Assembly: GCA_951640165.1 (NCBI GenBank)
Contig: OX621234.1
Location: 23,688,549 to 23,752,548 of the forward strand
Source: Pseudoips prasinana
Lineage: Eukaryota > Arthropoda > Insecta > Lepidoptera > Nolidae
Reading direction: 5' to 3'
DNA length: 64,000 nt
In this document: in pieces, positions 37,251 to 48,829 of the stretch
Numbering within the stretch: the first letter of the stretch is position 1
Layout of the letters: each line of letters opens with the position of its first letter
The notes under the pieces: model-generated
Database searches by the model: none
What the model was told of the DNA's origin: nothing
The model's input: only the letters and a program-made list of their open reading frames with translations
Position numbers and translations under genes: made by a program

Positions 37251-37571
37251 CTAGCTGTGCCCCGCGGTTTTACCCGCGTTAAACTTTACAAATTATCACA
37301 GCTCCTCCCCCGTAGGTGTTAGCGTGATAATATGTAGCCTATATGTTGACCCAACCTTATAGTAATATTCTTACAAAGTTTTAAGTAAATCCATGCAGTA
37401 GTTTTTGAGTTTAGCCCGGATATACATACAGACAAACATACACGCAGACAAAAATTCTAAAAACTATATTTTTGGCTTCGATATCGATTATAGATCACGC
37501 CCCAAGTATGCTTTTTAAAAAATATTCCATGTACAGTTTTGACTTTCCTACGATTTTATTATATGTATAGA
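37251..37571 (-). mobile_element. non-autonomous Helitron
   Basis: On the minus strand the start is A|TCTATACATATAATAAAATC (from 37571). The interior has the familiar GGCGTGATCTATAATCG and TTTTTGTCTGCGTGTATG segments. The end is CGCGGGTAAAACCGCGGGG then CACAGCTAG at 37254-37251, flanked by host A and T. The 3' end is nearly identical to that of the array at 32899-33730. Confidence 0.78.
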
Positions 37572-37724
37572 TAATTTAATTTAAATACATCTCGAACCTA
37601 GTTAATAGCCGTCGAAAAATTCCTCCGCATTGTCGGTAGCTAAAATGCGTCAAAGGGTGCCCGTATTGATAATTTTGTTTAAATTTACCTATTGATATTT
37701 CATACAATTAAATTGTTTCTTGAG

Positions 37725-37875
37725 CAGGCTAGGGCTAGGTATAGGCTTCCCCCAAACATTTCTATAACGTAGTTATTTGGAGGGGATTGCTGTAGTCACC
37801 GCGCTCGCCATGCGAGTAGGCGACCGGAGTTCGGTGGCGCTGCGTTCTTTCTAGGCCAGAAACCACACGGCTAGT
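37725..37875 (+). repeat. lepidopteran LINE-tail repeat fragment
   Basis: ATAGGCTTCCCCCAAACATTTCTATAACG and GGCGACCGGAGTTCGGTGG belong to the same type of RTE-like LINE 3' segment seen at 43958-44100. It is non-coding here. Confidence 0.45.
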
Positions 37876-40760
37876 TTCCTGTATTATGATATTTTATAAT
37901 ATACCTGTATATATCACTAAAAGCAGTCGTTTGATGATAATCGATAGAGACAAATCTTGTTAAGGGTGAAATTCTTAGTGCCTTCTTTATTGTTAATTCT
38001 CTATTGTGATTGTAAATATTTCAAACACTCTACTCTAACTCTTAAACAGTAAAATAAATCTCTTTCTACGCAAAATTAGAAACACGTTAGATTATTCAAA
38101 ATATAAATAAATTTATACTTATATCGACGTATGTAATTTTATTATATCACTTTACATGACGTAAGTGAGACACCAACATAATCAAATATAACATTTTACT
38201 GTAATAGTCTTAAATAAAAAAAAAACTACTGAGTATTTCAATACAAGAGTCGTCGCTATGGTCGAATAAATCCATGTGAGCAGTTAATATATCTGATTCA
38301 TTAACCAAACAAACTTCCCATGAAGTGCAATCAACTTAAGGACTCGTTTCAAAAGAAACCTCGTAAATGGTACCAACCGCTACATTCATGACCCAGCTTC
38401 CCTTGACCTTGTACCGCCCGTAGGTTACGCAAGGCCGGTGCATAGGGTTGTCACTGATCATTATTTACTCAGAGTTACACTTAATTTAAAACATGGGTGT
38501 ACAAATAAATACTGACTCTTGTGTACGTACTGAGTAAGAAAAAAGTATGACAGTATACATTACATTTGTATTAAAAATTTCGTGTGTATGAAAAATTAAA
38601 ACCGGGAGTTATTTTTTTTTTTCTAATAAAGCTATTTACTTTTATTGCCAAATCGGAGATGTTTTCAAGAAAGGCTATACCAGAAGCACCCTAAATCAGC
38701 GAGCATTTATGAAGAATATAATGACAGTAAACGAGGCAAAAGAGGTGAGCAAAGATCGTTATAATAGGAAATCAGTTCCCTCTACCTACCCGTCTGGGAA
38801 ATAGGCGTGAGTCTATGCATGTATGTATTTATATTAAATTCTAACAAATAAGTTATTTTATATTAACCTAAACTTCTGCTTAAACATAAATAAAAGTAAG
38901 AAATAGTCCATTGACATTCCTTGGACACATCTTAAGGGGCAGATACTTTCTTAAAGTATTCTTTACTTTTAGGATAATAATAAAATGACTCATTAGCTGG
39001 ACTGTAATGTAAATAAAGTACTATACTAAGAGTCAGTTAAAAAGCAAATAAAAATGCTTCCAGTTATCTTTTTCCTATGTCAAACATGAAATTTAGACAA
39101 ACTTGAGATTTTAATATTTAAGTTCCAGAGTAGGCACGCACGTATGAGCGTGATACATAAAAGAAATAAAAAAAAATCATGAATAAATAGGGTAAATTTC
39201 TGTGGTTATATGTTGCAATGTATTAAGCAATTTGTATCATAACAGCATGCAGTTTCTTGGCATTGCTGTTAATATAGTGCGCTGATCACACTTGCTATTG
39301 ATTATACCAATATGTTGCAAACGTTGTTTATTACAGTCTGCGGTATTCTGAGCAAATTGTGTTGTGTAAATTTACGAGGTGGTTTAATCATATATCGCAC
39401 ATGTGTGTTATTTACACCATCGTTGTATAATTTAGAATTAAAGAGACGGTTATGATCCTAAGTAAAGTAGATTAACATTTTTTTTACTTTTAATTAATTT
39501 AATAGTATGATCTGGGCTTAAAAATAATAGAACAAATGATCAGCTGATAGCTCAAATGCTATACAACAATAACAAAAAAAAAAAAAAATTGTATATATAT
39601 TTAATTTTTAAGTGAATATACTTGACTTAAAAATTAAATATATGAATAAAATTAAATGTAATAATTTATTAAAAACTTAGCTTTGTATTTTCCTCTTACT
39701 AACAATTTGACGGTGGTGCAACAGTTGCACAAAACCCTATCTTCTTAAACTTCTTTGACGTTAAAAGTTGATACTTATCAATTCAACTATATACTTTTTG
39801 TTTGTATGTCAAAATGCCCATTTTTACCGTTGTTTTTATTTATTTCGACGATTTTGACAACTACCGTCATTTGTATTTAACCTGATTTCTTATGATCGCA
39901 ATTTGGACAAATATTTGTGTTCATTAACATGTCTATTTATATTGGTATGTATGTATTTTCTGTGTATTGTATGTATACATTAACAAAATAAGTAATTAAG
40001 TATTTCTAATACCAGCTTTGCTCACTTTAAACTCGATGGCACTGTGTGATGTTCCCCGCATATGTATTATTTATTGAGTTTATTATATTTTTATTAGATA
40101 GGGAATCCTTTCTACATTTTCTCATATAAATTTAAATCTCATACATGTAATGGTTAATTTTTAATGAAAACTCATAAAAAATATATTTTTAAAATTGATG
40201 TTTTTTATAACAGTATTTTATTTCATTTCTTGTAATTTTATACAACTAAATGAAAAAAGTATTTGGGCTAGGAGTCCGGTTGATTGACTGTGTTCGTTGG
40301 GGCAAGATAAAGCTTAGTTCTGTAAATCTTTACTTCAGACTAGTAATTATGAATCCATATTTAGTATTAGTAACAATAAAAATCTGAGCCTAACTTTAAC
40401 TTATTCTAATAAACCCTCCACTGGTGCTAAGTGTTTTTCACGTATGTAATCGTTTCCAGTGACTCGGCATCTGATAATACTGCCTATCACATTATGAGGC
40501 AGGATGTTGGGGGAGCTAGCACGCATCCTTCCAGGTTTAGAGGCACGTCGCTTTCGGATTATGACATAAAAGCTGTCCACCTACGCCTGTACAAAGATCC
40601 CCGAAGTGTAACTATGACATAGTTTTAAATTATTAACTTTTGTCAATTATTATTGTCAAAAATTACGTGAGTTACCCATTACTATTTTTCAGTATGTTAG
40701 CTCCTCATGTCAGATGTAATTCTTATAAGATGACATACATTGTAATCATTATAGACATTA
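37876..40760. other. AT-rich stretch without genes
   Basis: It contains one AT-rich hairpin at about 39596-39643 (18-bp arms). The plus frame at 40431-40622 has no recognisable family. No RNA gene is seen. Confidence 0.4.
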
Positions 40761-40761
40761 A

Positions 40762-41172
40762 CGGGCGTGGTTGGTACGTGCTTGCTTTTCACGCCGGAGG
40801 TCGTGGGTTCGATTCCCAACCGGAACAGATATTTGTGAGCATGATCATATCTGTTTATCTGAGTCTGGGTGAAATTATTTACCTCTATATAAGTATGTAT
40901 TTACAAAAGAAAAATAGTATATGTAGTATTTTTTTTTTATTTTTATCATTTACCATTTATATCATTATAAAAATTACATCAGTTGTTCCCGGTGTATCAA
41001 AAACCTAATCAGGTTTATCCGTACACCAGTATTCGTGATTAGGTACTCATTAACAGTCTATCCAACTAACTCGTACCATAAAACAAGTTCCATATATCAG
41101 TTATATGCTTAGTTTGGGATCAGATGGCCGTGTTTAAATAATGTCCCAGGATATTATTATTATTTTTTTAAT
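40762..41172 (+). mobile_element. tRNA-derived SINE with an internal insertion
   Basis: The head has GGTCGTGGGTTCGATTCCC (B box). Then come CAGATATTTGTGAGCATGAT, GAGTCTGGGTG, TAAGTATGTATTTACAAAAG, GCTTAGTTTGGGATCAGATG, TGTCCCAGG and a (TAT)n tail. Compared with the copy at 43158, about 100 extra bases (roughly 40985-41095) interrupt it before the GCTTAG block. The tail forms a 21-bp inverted repeat with the sequence just downstream (41145-41205). Confidence 0.75.
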
Positions 41173-41205
41173 TTCTGTGATTATAATAATAATATCCAGG
41201 GACAG
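41145..41205. repeat. inverted repeat at the SINE tail
   Basis: GTCCCAGGATATTATTATT and, inverted, GTCCCTGGATATTATTATT pair with one mismatch around an ~18-nt AT-rich loop. The last bases of the SINE have been copied in reverse next to the element. Confidence 0.8.
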
Positions 41206-41295
41206 TGTACCGTAAACCAACACATACTGATAGATATCTGAAGGCTGATTCTCATCTTCACCCAGCCCATTTGTCCACTTATAAACAGAGTGCTA

Positions 41296-41395
41296 CGACG
41301 ATGTGATTCACTACACATGGATGTGGATTTAGCATATGTAAGCAGGGGCTTACATATGCTAAATCCACATCCATGTGTAGTGAATCACATCGTCG
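41296..41395. repeat. perfect 48-bp-arm hairpin, loop AGGG
   Basis: Arms 41296-41343 and 41348-41395 are perfectly complementary over all 48 positions and enclose the four bases AGGG. No mismatch was found on reading both arms. Confidence 0.95.
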
Positions 41396-41399
41396 AACC

Positions 41400-41439
41400 C
41401 TCGAACCCACGACACGAAGGGTCGTGTCGTGGGTTCGAG
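41400..41439. repeat. perfect 18-bp-arm hairpin, loop AGGG
   Basis: Arms 41400-41417 and 41422-41439 are perfectly complementary and again enclose AGGG. The right arm contains the tRNA-like B box (GGGTTCGAG) of the SINE that follows, so the left arm is an inverted copy of the SINE head. It starts five bases after the previous hairpin. Confidence 0.95.
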
Positions 41440-41580
41440 TCCCACGCCGGACAACAATTTGCGTGACCCGTAAATAGTTGTTCTGAGTCTGGATGTGATT
41501 TGTGTCCGTCTTTTATATGTTTGTAAAGTACCCCGACACAGGAATTAAATTCCCTAATGCGGGCGTTATCTTAAAAAAAG
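41422..41580 (+). mobile_element. tRNA-derived SINE, second type
   Basis: B box GTGGGTTCGAGTCCCAC, then CGGACAACAATTTGCGTGA, AGTTGTTCTGAGTCTGG, TATATGTTTGTAAAGTACC, CCGACACAGGAATT and GCGGGCGTTATCTTAAAAA. The same 3' part occurs at 51437-51545 and 55966-56040. The 5' boundary is altered by the hairpins at 41296-41439. Confidence 0.72.
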
Positions 41581-41829
41581 GCAAGAGCTACAAGCCAACG
41601 GCTATGGTTAGAAACAGAGTTTGTGGTCGAGCTTAACCAAGAGCGCAGTTATAACGCCAGTAGACAGAGTCTCCCTTTTTTACCATACTTAAAAGGGGCA
41701 CCTGACAAACGTTGACAATTAGCAAAACCGTAGATATTGTCCATCCATCCAAAGTTTAGGTGCTTACTGCACTTGTCTGTGTAGCATTATCCATTTATAC
41801 CGTTGTAGAGCCATTTATAATTCTTATAA

Positions 41830-42180
41830 CTGTCCCCTTGTAATTTTTCTTTAAGTTGATCGGTAAACTTTCATCTCAGCCTTGCTCTCTCTCTTTTTGC
41901 GTCTATCTACCATTCTATTATATTTGTGATAAACTGGTCGTTTCGGAATAGATTTCCTATCATATTACCTCTTCTGGTTTCTAAGTATTTTAAAATTTGT
42001 CGTTCTGCATTTACTCTTTTTAATATCTCTTCATTGGTGATCTTTTCTGTCCAGGTCACTTTCTCCATTTGACGCCAGCACCACATTTCAAAGGCTTCCA
42101 ACTTTTATCTGTCTTTTTGTCTTAGGGTCCATGTTTTACAAGTGTAAAGGGCAATGTTCCAGTTGTATGATTTTATTAGC
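41830..42180 (-). mobile_element. LINE reverse-transcriptase C-terminal remnant
   Basis: On the minus strand the frame reads EAFEMWCWRQMEKVTWTEKI, then NEEILKRVNAERQIL, then a degraded continuation. An upstream out-of-frame piece reads KTWTLRQKDR. 'C.TWTL...EAFE.WCWRRM.KI.WT...NEE.L.R' is the region after the polymerase domain in a large group of insect LINEs (RTE/Jockey-like). It has stops and frame changes and lacks the catalytic parts. Confidence 0.65.
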
Positions 42181-42289
42181 TTTTTTATATAGTAGATAGA
42201 TATTGCATCAAGACGAGATACCGGCCTTTTACCCGACTAAAACAATGGGTGCGCTCCCCTAAAGAAACAGCCCCGCTAAGTGCTCCCGG

Positions 42290-42545
42290 GACTAATATGG
42301 TTCCATGTAATTGCGGTGAAAGTTACGTAGCCACTAGACTTTCTGAACACATTAGAGACATGAGAAAGTGGGAAGGGTGAGGTGTCTCGCACTACATCCA
42401 CTTTGACAAAACAAAAGAGTTCATTTGTCCCACGTAAGGTATGTGAGGCAGATATAAGAAGACGCCCAAACTTCAACTCCAATAGCGGCTGATTCACTGA
42501 AGCTGACCTCCTGAAGAGATCGAAACTATTGGCCGAATCCAACAT
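42290..42545 (+). mobile_element. Penelope-like element: GIY-YIG endonuclease remnant
   Basis: On the plus strand 42294 onward reads NMVPCNCGESYVATRLSEHI, then RDMRKWEG, then HFDKTKEF. In another frame it reads VCEADIRRRPNFNSNSG, then LLKRSKLLAESN. Penelope-like retroelements end in a GIY-YIG endonuclease with the order '(Y)xIPCxCGxxYVGxT...TRxxEH...FDxxxV...REAIEIxKxPNFN'. The blocks here follow that order with decayed frames. The GIY block itself is worn to NMV. A LINE-type explanation is less likely. Confidence 0.5.
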
Positions 42546-42549
42546 AAAA

Positions 42550-43157
42550 TGAATTACGTGTGTTAACCGTTACTATTTTTCACTATATTATTTTAACCTT
42601 AATATAGAAATATAAATGATTTGCATATAGCGGAAAGGTGTAGCTATGGTATGCGTTTGTGATTTGTTGTGTTCTCAAATCATACTTAAAAATATTTGCA
42701 GAGATGCAAATATTTTTTGTGTGTTAGTTATTTACTTAATAAAAATGTAATTACATCTTTAAAGTTTCAGATAAATGTATATTTAATTTTACAACATTGT
42801 TTTGCTTATTTATTTTATAAATATTTGTTATATATACAACCAACTTAGTCTTTGCAAAAAAGGATACATTGCAAGCACCGAAGCTTCACAAGTGACATAT
42901 TTATTACAACTAATTTGGAGACCAGTTACAATAATGTTGGACAACTTTAGACATAATTAGTGTTTAAGTGTACTTAGGAGCTCGGCAGCCATTCTGTTTT
43001 GGTCTAGTTGAAAGTTTTCATATGAATAGTATCAAATATCTTGGTGCTAGTTTGTTTTAGTTGTTTGATAGGTTTAATCCACGGCCTGTTTTGTCTTATA
43101 AGGACATAACTACGTAATATCCTTAAGCACCACAAACATCTTATTTTACTTCGATGA
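42550..43157. other. AT-rich stretch, no feature
   Basis: I see nothing recognisable between the Penelope-like remnant and the next SINE. Confidence 0.4.
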
Positions 43158-43410
43158 GCCTGATGGCCTAATTGATAAACACTTGCCTGTCACACCGCAG
43201 GTTGTGGGTCCGTTTCCCACCCAGGACAGATATTTGAGTGCATGAGCATGTCTGTTGGTCCTGTGTCTAGGTGTAATTATCTATATATGTACGTATTAAG
43301 AAAAATAAATATACTATATGTCAGTCATATGTCAGTTATCTGGTTTCCATTGTACAAGCTCTGCTTAGTATGGGATCAAATGGCCGTGTGTGAATAATGT
43401 CCCATGATAT
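43158..43410 (+). mobile_element. tRNA-derived SINE
   Basis: This is the most complete copy of the family at 26700 (minus) and 40762: TGATGGCCTAATTGATAAAC, GTTGTGGGTCCGTTTCCCAC (B-box position), CCAGGACAGATATTTG, TGTAATTATCTATATATG, CAAGCTCTGCTTAGTATGGG, GGCCGTGTGTGAATAATGTC and an AT-rich tail. Confidence 0.78.
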
Positions 43411-43954
43411 ATTATATTATATAATTAAATAGTTGAAATATCTATAGGAGTGAAAAGAGTTATGAAGGTTCTATAATGATGGTGCATTTCGTAACAAAAT
43501 AGGTTTTTGCATTCATAAACGAAATTACAACGATGACAAAAAAGCCAAGTTGTCAAAACCGCGTACTCCAGCTAAAAAAACGGTACATTTTGAATAGCTA
43601 GATCAATCTCCATTAAAGACAATAATACCGGCATTTAAATCGACCTTTCTATTTGAAAGCTTAACAAATAAACATATAATACCCATCTGATTGCGTCAGT
43701 AAAGAAAATTATTCGTATTTTATTGACACGCGAGTTGGTTAACAAAACACTATTATCTGTTTCCAATAAAGGAAAAAGTATTCGTATAGCAAGCACACTT
43801 TATGAATGCAGGACAGTGGAAAAAATGAATTTAAATAGAATTAAAAATAATTCAGCTACTGACCTAATCTAAAGAAAAATATCGTTTTATAGTATCACTT
43901 AAAAATTTCAAGAAAGAGAAGAACAATTACAAAAGAAATATATGAATTAAAAAA

Positions 43955-44290
43955 AAATACTGTTGGACATAGGCCTTCTTCAATTGTTTCTATAACGTTA
44001 CCCTTTGGAAGAGTTTGCCGTAGGTACCACGCTTGGCATGAAAGTTGGCGACCGCAGTTATGTGGTAGCTGTATTTCAGAGGAGGTGCTGTAGCCCAACT
44101 ACCTGGTGTATACCTTAGTTTATTAGTGGCCCTGTTATTATTTCGAAACCGGATATATCATTTATTATCATCATCATATAAAATCATATCAAAAGATCTC
44201 CAAAGTTGCCGGTCTTGCGCTATTCAGCAGTTTCCAACGTGCAGCAGAGTGGGCAGGCCCCCTACAAGGTGGACCGATGATCTTGTGTGA
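43955..44290 (+). mobile_element. RTE-like LINE fragments
   Basis: At 44246-44290 the frame reads RVGRPPTRWTDDLV and then TGA. This is a signature near the C-terminus of a very common lepidopteran LINE ORF. At 43958-44100 lies the matching 3' segment in inverted sense (GTTGGACATAGGCCTTCTTC ... GGCGACCGCAG). The two pieces are probably separate truncated copies. No polymerase domain is present. Confidence 0.6.
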
Positions 44291-45770
44291 GTCACTGGAA
44301 ACTGCTGGATATATTAATCCATCCATTAATGTTTTGCGATACAAGGATAATCTTCCCTAGTGAGGGCACTATCTAATTAAAAATTACCTATTGTACACCA
44401 CACACACTACCGCCTTTTCTTTAGTCTCAAACCTTTTAAACTTCATAATTTAATTTCGGTAAAAATCTATAATCTGGGTGCATGTATGACTTCTGAATCT
44501 ACTTGTGATTTTAATCTATATTTTACTTATTTTTTATTTTCCTCTTCACCTATATATGCATATAAGCACGCTTTAATTTAAATTGGTTTAAGTATTTTTA
44601 CAACAATGCTAATTGAGATAGGAAATCTATAAAAATATCTATGTCAGAAAATTTTGACTGACTTGTAGTAAATGTACTGGTATCGCCAACTAGGAATTAG
44701 CGGTATGGCTCAACATTTCTGCTAAATATGTTAATCACCGGAAATTTAAACCCGTAGACAAAAAATATACACCAGCCATGGTTCTTTTTTGAAATATCGT
44801 GTTCAGGTCTGATCGTCTAACAGTTATAAAATAATACCTCAATTGCAAATCTATTATTATATTTTAGATAAAAAAAATCTCTAAATACTGTTTATAAACA
44901 TCTATAAATAGAGAATTTCAACGTCATTTTTCATCTCTCATGTTTTAAGAATAAATTGAACATGTGGATAATTAATCTGAAATAGTAAAGAGACTCCATT
45001 TACCAATGAAACTAAACAACGTGCAGAACTGTTTAATAGCAGAACTATTTACTTGCAGAACTATTTACTTGCAAAACTGTTGATTTATTTGGGTTAGTGC
45101 AAAATTATGAAATTTAGTAATAACCAAAATAAAAAAATTCACTTCCCAAGAAAACCTGCCGATCCCCCGCCGTCCACATAGTGTGAAGACCAAAAATCTT
45201 ATGTAAACTTCACAGAAAGTATGATTCTACTTGTAACTTCTTGAAGTTCGTTTTCAGGCGTTGATAAAGCTCTCTAGGTAATCAAAACTATGCCTACCTA
45301 TAGGTTAGGTTACAGTTTTAGATATTCTTTCAATGTCATTGTTCTATTTTCTAACTCGATTCGTATTATAAGGAATAATAGGTACATATTCCTTTGTATA
45401 AAATTACCTGTACGCAATGCGACAGCCCTATGACAAATACGTCATATGTCATCGATGCTTGAATATGTACTTATTCAATTTTATAACAGTTTTCCAAACT
45501 GGGTCCAGACGTCCAGGTGGGCGTATGCCCTTTGTGTTCTATGACTAAACAACGGACACTACGCGTACGTGAAGTAGTCAGCCGCAACAGGTTGGAAGAT
45601 CTTATACGCTGCAAGCCACCGCGGCACCGTAGCAATAATCAAAGTTCGGCAGTTCGTTCTCAAAACAATTGAATCCTGGAGTTATTATGATACCCTTATA
45701 AGCTAAATGGTCAATTCAATAAGTGAAGAATTATTATATTAGTTTAGTGTTAAAAGAAAATAATAAGTAT
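44291..45770. other. non-coding stretch left of the Shaker ball exon
   Basis: On the inferred gene model this is the start of the first intron on the minus strand, directly after the donor GTAAGTATACTT. No exon is recognised in it. The phrase TAGGTTAGGTTACAG at about 45302 recurs at 63251. Confidence 0.4.
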
Positions 45771-45776
45771 ACTTAC

Positions 45777-45889
45777 GCCTCAGTATTGTCATCCCTGGAC
45801 TCGGAGCGCTCTGCGTGGGGCTGGCCCGCCCTGCGGTGCCGCGCCCTCTGCTCGTCGCCCAGCCCATAGAGGCCGGCGACTGCCGCCAT
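45777..45889 (-). CDS. Sh: first coding exon of a Shaker-type Kv1 channel (inactivation ball)
   Basis: On the minus strand an ATG at 45889-45887 (context GCGGAATGGCG) opens a GC-rich exon of 113 nt: 37 codons plus two bases, ending ACTGAGGC before the consensus donor GTAAGTAT. The peptide starts MAAVAGLYGLG, which I know as the start of the Drosophila Shaker ShB N-terminus. That segment is the N-type inactivation ball, which plugs the open pore from the cytosol. As in ShB, a small hydrophobic head is followed by a charged segment (GDEQRARHRRA). The rest (HAERSESRDDNTE) is a hydrophilic linker; it differs from the glutamine-rich fly linker. The T1 domain, S1-S6 and pore are not in this exon and I find them nowhere in the window. 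The gene must therefore continue leftward, probably past the edge. Shaker has alternative first exons, so this is one isoform's start. Confidence 0.85.
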
Positions 45890-46270
45890 TCCGCCCCGCG
45901 CTCTCCCAGTCTCACATAGTCCAACTCACCACCCAACTCATCACAACCCTACTCATATGCACATCACAACACTATTACTAACTAAACATTTATAGCAAAA
46001 ATTTGGACGCATAATTTATAGTATAGTTCGTAAACTCTGTTCTTACTTCTTCATTAAATCACAATTTTATTTATTGTTATTTGTCATAAGTTGGTTGCTA
46101 ACGTATCGCTAGGCTACATTTGGTATTTGTTATTGCTATCGTTGCCGTTTCGTGTGGAGGTTTAAGTGAATGATTCGCTGCATCTGTTGACGGCAAGTTT
46201 AATAGTTGGTCGAGGTGTCGCCGCAACCGCACAGAGCGAGTTTTATGTGATGCCATTTATAAGGTAAGCA
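45890..46270 (-). promoter_or_regulatory. probable 5' UTR and promoter region of the Shaker ball isoform
   Basis: The sequence upstream of the ball-exon ATG stays GC-richer for about 50 bases and then becomes mixed. A second GC-richer patch lies at 46135-46250. A plus-strand donor-like site (TATAAG|GTAAGC) at about 46263 hints at a divergent transcript or chance. No core promoter element is certain. Confidence 0.3.
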
Positions 46271-47914
46271 TATAAATATATAAATTTAGAGATGAAACTG
46301 TAAACAACAAACTCAACGATGTGTTCCAAACAAGAGCAGACATTATACCGAAATATATGAACAGAGCCGTTTCAGGAGACATTATTTTATGTTAAATCAC
46401 CAAAATAAATAACGGGTTGCTATTAACCACATATGTGCCAAACATAAACTTTTAAGTAAATTGCATTTCAGCTGAAGAACATATCAATAGTAGATGCCTA
46501 TTTGTGAAAAAGAACCCTATTTATGCTATAACGGGGACTCTACTTTTAGAAGCAATGCGTAGCTTCACCGACACCTTACAAATATTTTAACGCTGAAAAA
46601 AATATTCATAAGCTTATGAAGATATTTTACTTCCCTGATAGAATTATTAAAATAAGATATTTAATGCTTTCCTGCCTAATATCCTAATGAAAAATTCTTT
46701 AACTTATTGCTTTGTCCGTAGCTTTAAATTAGGAATAGCGTAGTGACTACATAATATCATCAATCTGCGTGGATCGTCGTGCGAGTTATATTAATGGTAA
46801 TGATAAAGATACGACTTCTTAGATAAAATATAACACGAGACAGATAAATAACTGAGAATTCAGTGTTGAAGACACAAAAACGGCTGTCAGTTTTCAGTGT
46901 CTGTCAGCACTATACGGAATTTTCCGGTGAGGCAGTGAAAACCTTGTAAGCTTCTAAAAATCATGATAAAAATAGCTTAAGACACTGAAAGCATTTTGTC
47001 ATTTAACACAATAAGTGATGGTAATTTTATACTCTGTGTAACTTAAGAAGACTATAAAACAGACATCTGCATGGATGACCAATATTCAAAATAATATATG
47101 CAGACATCATTAATCGCATCGTTGGTCGGCGATTCGTCGACATAAGGTTTACACCTAATGTCTATAACACAATATTTTTCCGCAATTAATATATTTGGGA
47201 GCGTAGAATATTTCTTTCTATTTTAAGTAAGCGAAGATCATAGGTGATATTTCACGAACTCATATTATGTCAGCGGTTCCAATCAATACCCCACACGATA
47301 AACCCCCACCTAAACTAAAGAACAAATAACCCGAAACTCAACTCGAAACCTGAGGTCATCATTAAACTGTACTGGGTTTTATATAATATTTTTCGAAGAA
47401 GCTTCTCGTTTTTGGAATGCATAGTCTGTATTTGCAAATTCACTCAATATTTTTACAAGATTACGTAGTAACTGACTTAATGTTGATATAACTTGACGAA
47501 AAACGTTGACAGCAGGAATTGCTGCCAATTTATTAGTGATAGTTAACACTTTTCTTCAAGATCTCCGCATTCACACGTCAAGTGTTCAAAAAGTACGAGC
47601 CTGCTCACTATCATGGCACTATTGTGGCTATAAAAAATAGTCTTATTCTATTCTGAGGTAAGATAGAAGTCGCAACCTATATAACAATTCTATTTCCCAT
47701 GAGTCGTGTAAACATTAAGTCCCTAGTGGGACTTAGATCAGTCTATAGGAGTCTGATTCTCTTTAATATATAAATGGATGCAATTAATATGTTATTGTCT
47801 CTAGAAAATCCACCATTTGTCACTGTCCCCCGGAAACGCAATAAAACATTCGTTGCACTACGTATTTATATGGAATCGATAAACTAGGTATGTTTTGTTT
47901 TAGCTACTCGTATT
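46271..47914. other. AT-rich stretch without genes
   Basis: I see no coding exon, repeat or RNA gene. It could hold upstream untranslated exons of the minus-strand gene, which cannot be recognised by eye. Confidence 0.4.
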
Positions 47915-48170
47915 CTTCATCATCTTTACAGCTGAAAGAAGTCCATTGCTGAACAAGCCTCTCCAAGATGATTCTTGGAGGGATATGCCATTATCGCCAC
48001 GCTTGGCAGACGGGAGGAATAGGATCGCAGTAAGATGGTCATAGTACTCAGTAGGAAGCTGCTGCCCGTCCTCTGGTAGATATTGCCTCGGGTCGACTTC
48101 TACGCCCTCCACGGGATGAGATGGGGTGATGATATTCTCATATTCACCGCCGTCACCATGCAGCAAAACT
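47915..48170 (+). repeat. GGGATATGCC-type dispersed repeat, copy
   Basis: It has the blocks TCCATTGCTGAACAAGCCTC, GGAGGGATATGCCATTATCG, CTGCTGCCCGTCCTCTGGTA and CACGGGATGAGATGGGGTGA, as at 20717 and 49672. The minus frame across it is a by-product. Confidence 0.68.
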
Positions 48171-48645
48171 CTCGTACTCGTATTACCAATACATTAAAAA
48201 TATAGATAGTACATTACTTTGAAAAAATACAGGACTTCTCTATACCAATTGTAGATGACGCTTTAAGACCTCTACAGTTCAAGTTATACGCTGTATACGT
48301 TCTAAGAAAATAAAAGAAGTTCAATTAGCGAGATGTTATGGTAGACAAGCGATTGTCTGAACTCTGAATGCCTTCTTTCTATACCGCCTTTCCGTTAGCG
48401 ACAGACAACTTAAAGTGGTTCCCGTCGGGGCTTGAAGTGTTTAAAAAGTTAGTAAAAGATAGCTTTCGGCTGGTATTTATATGATTTGAATTAAAACATA
48501 ATAACTATAGAACTGGTTTGATTCCCGTAAACAAGCTGCATGTATTTTTTTCTTTATGATCCTAGTATAAAAGCAGAACTATAAAATAGTTATTATTTGT
48601 CATTGGATTTCGTTCGAATTTAAACGTGTATATTTTTATTACTAA

Positions 48646-48824
48646 CTAGCTGTGCCCGGCGGTTTCACCTGCGTGAAAATTTATTAATTGCAGCCTATGT
48701 GTTATTCGGATACATAAACTATAGTACTACAAAGATACATCAAAATGAGTTCCGCACTTTTTGTGTGAAAGAGGATCAAACACATTCGTACTCACAAACT
48801 TTCGAATCTATAATATTAGTAGGA
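48646..48824 (-). mobile_element. short non-autonomous Helitron
   Basis: On the minus strand it starts A|TCCTACTAATATTATAGATT (from 48824), contains GAAAGTTTGTGAGTACG and TTTTGATGTATCTTTG, and ends ACCGCCGGGCACAGCTAG at 48649-48646. This is the same group as 27755-27894 and the classic lepidopteran short Helitron layout. Confidence 0.78.
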
Positions 48825-48829
48825 TTTTG

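Noticed and set aside
46190..46270. Plus-strand exon ending at TATAAG|GTAAGC, divergent from the Shaker exon
   Set aside because: Only a donor-like site is seen, with no coding frame or acceptor; chance is sufficient.
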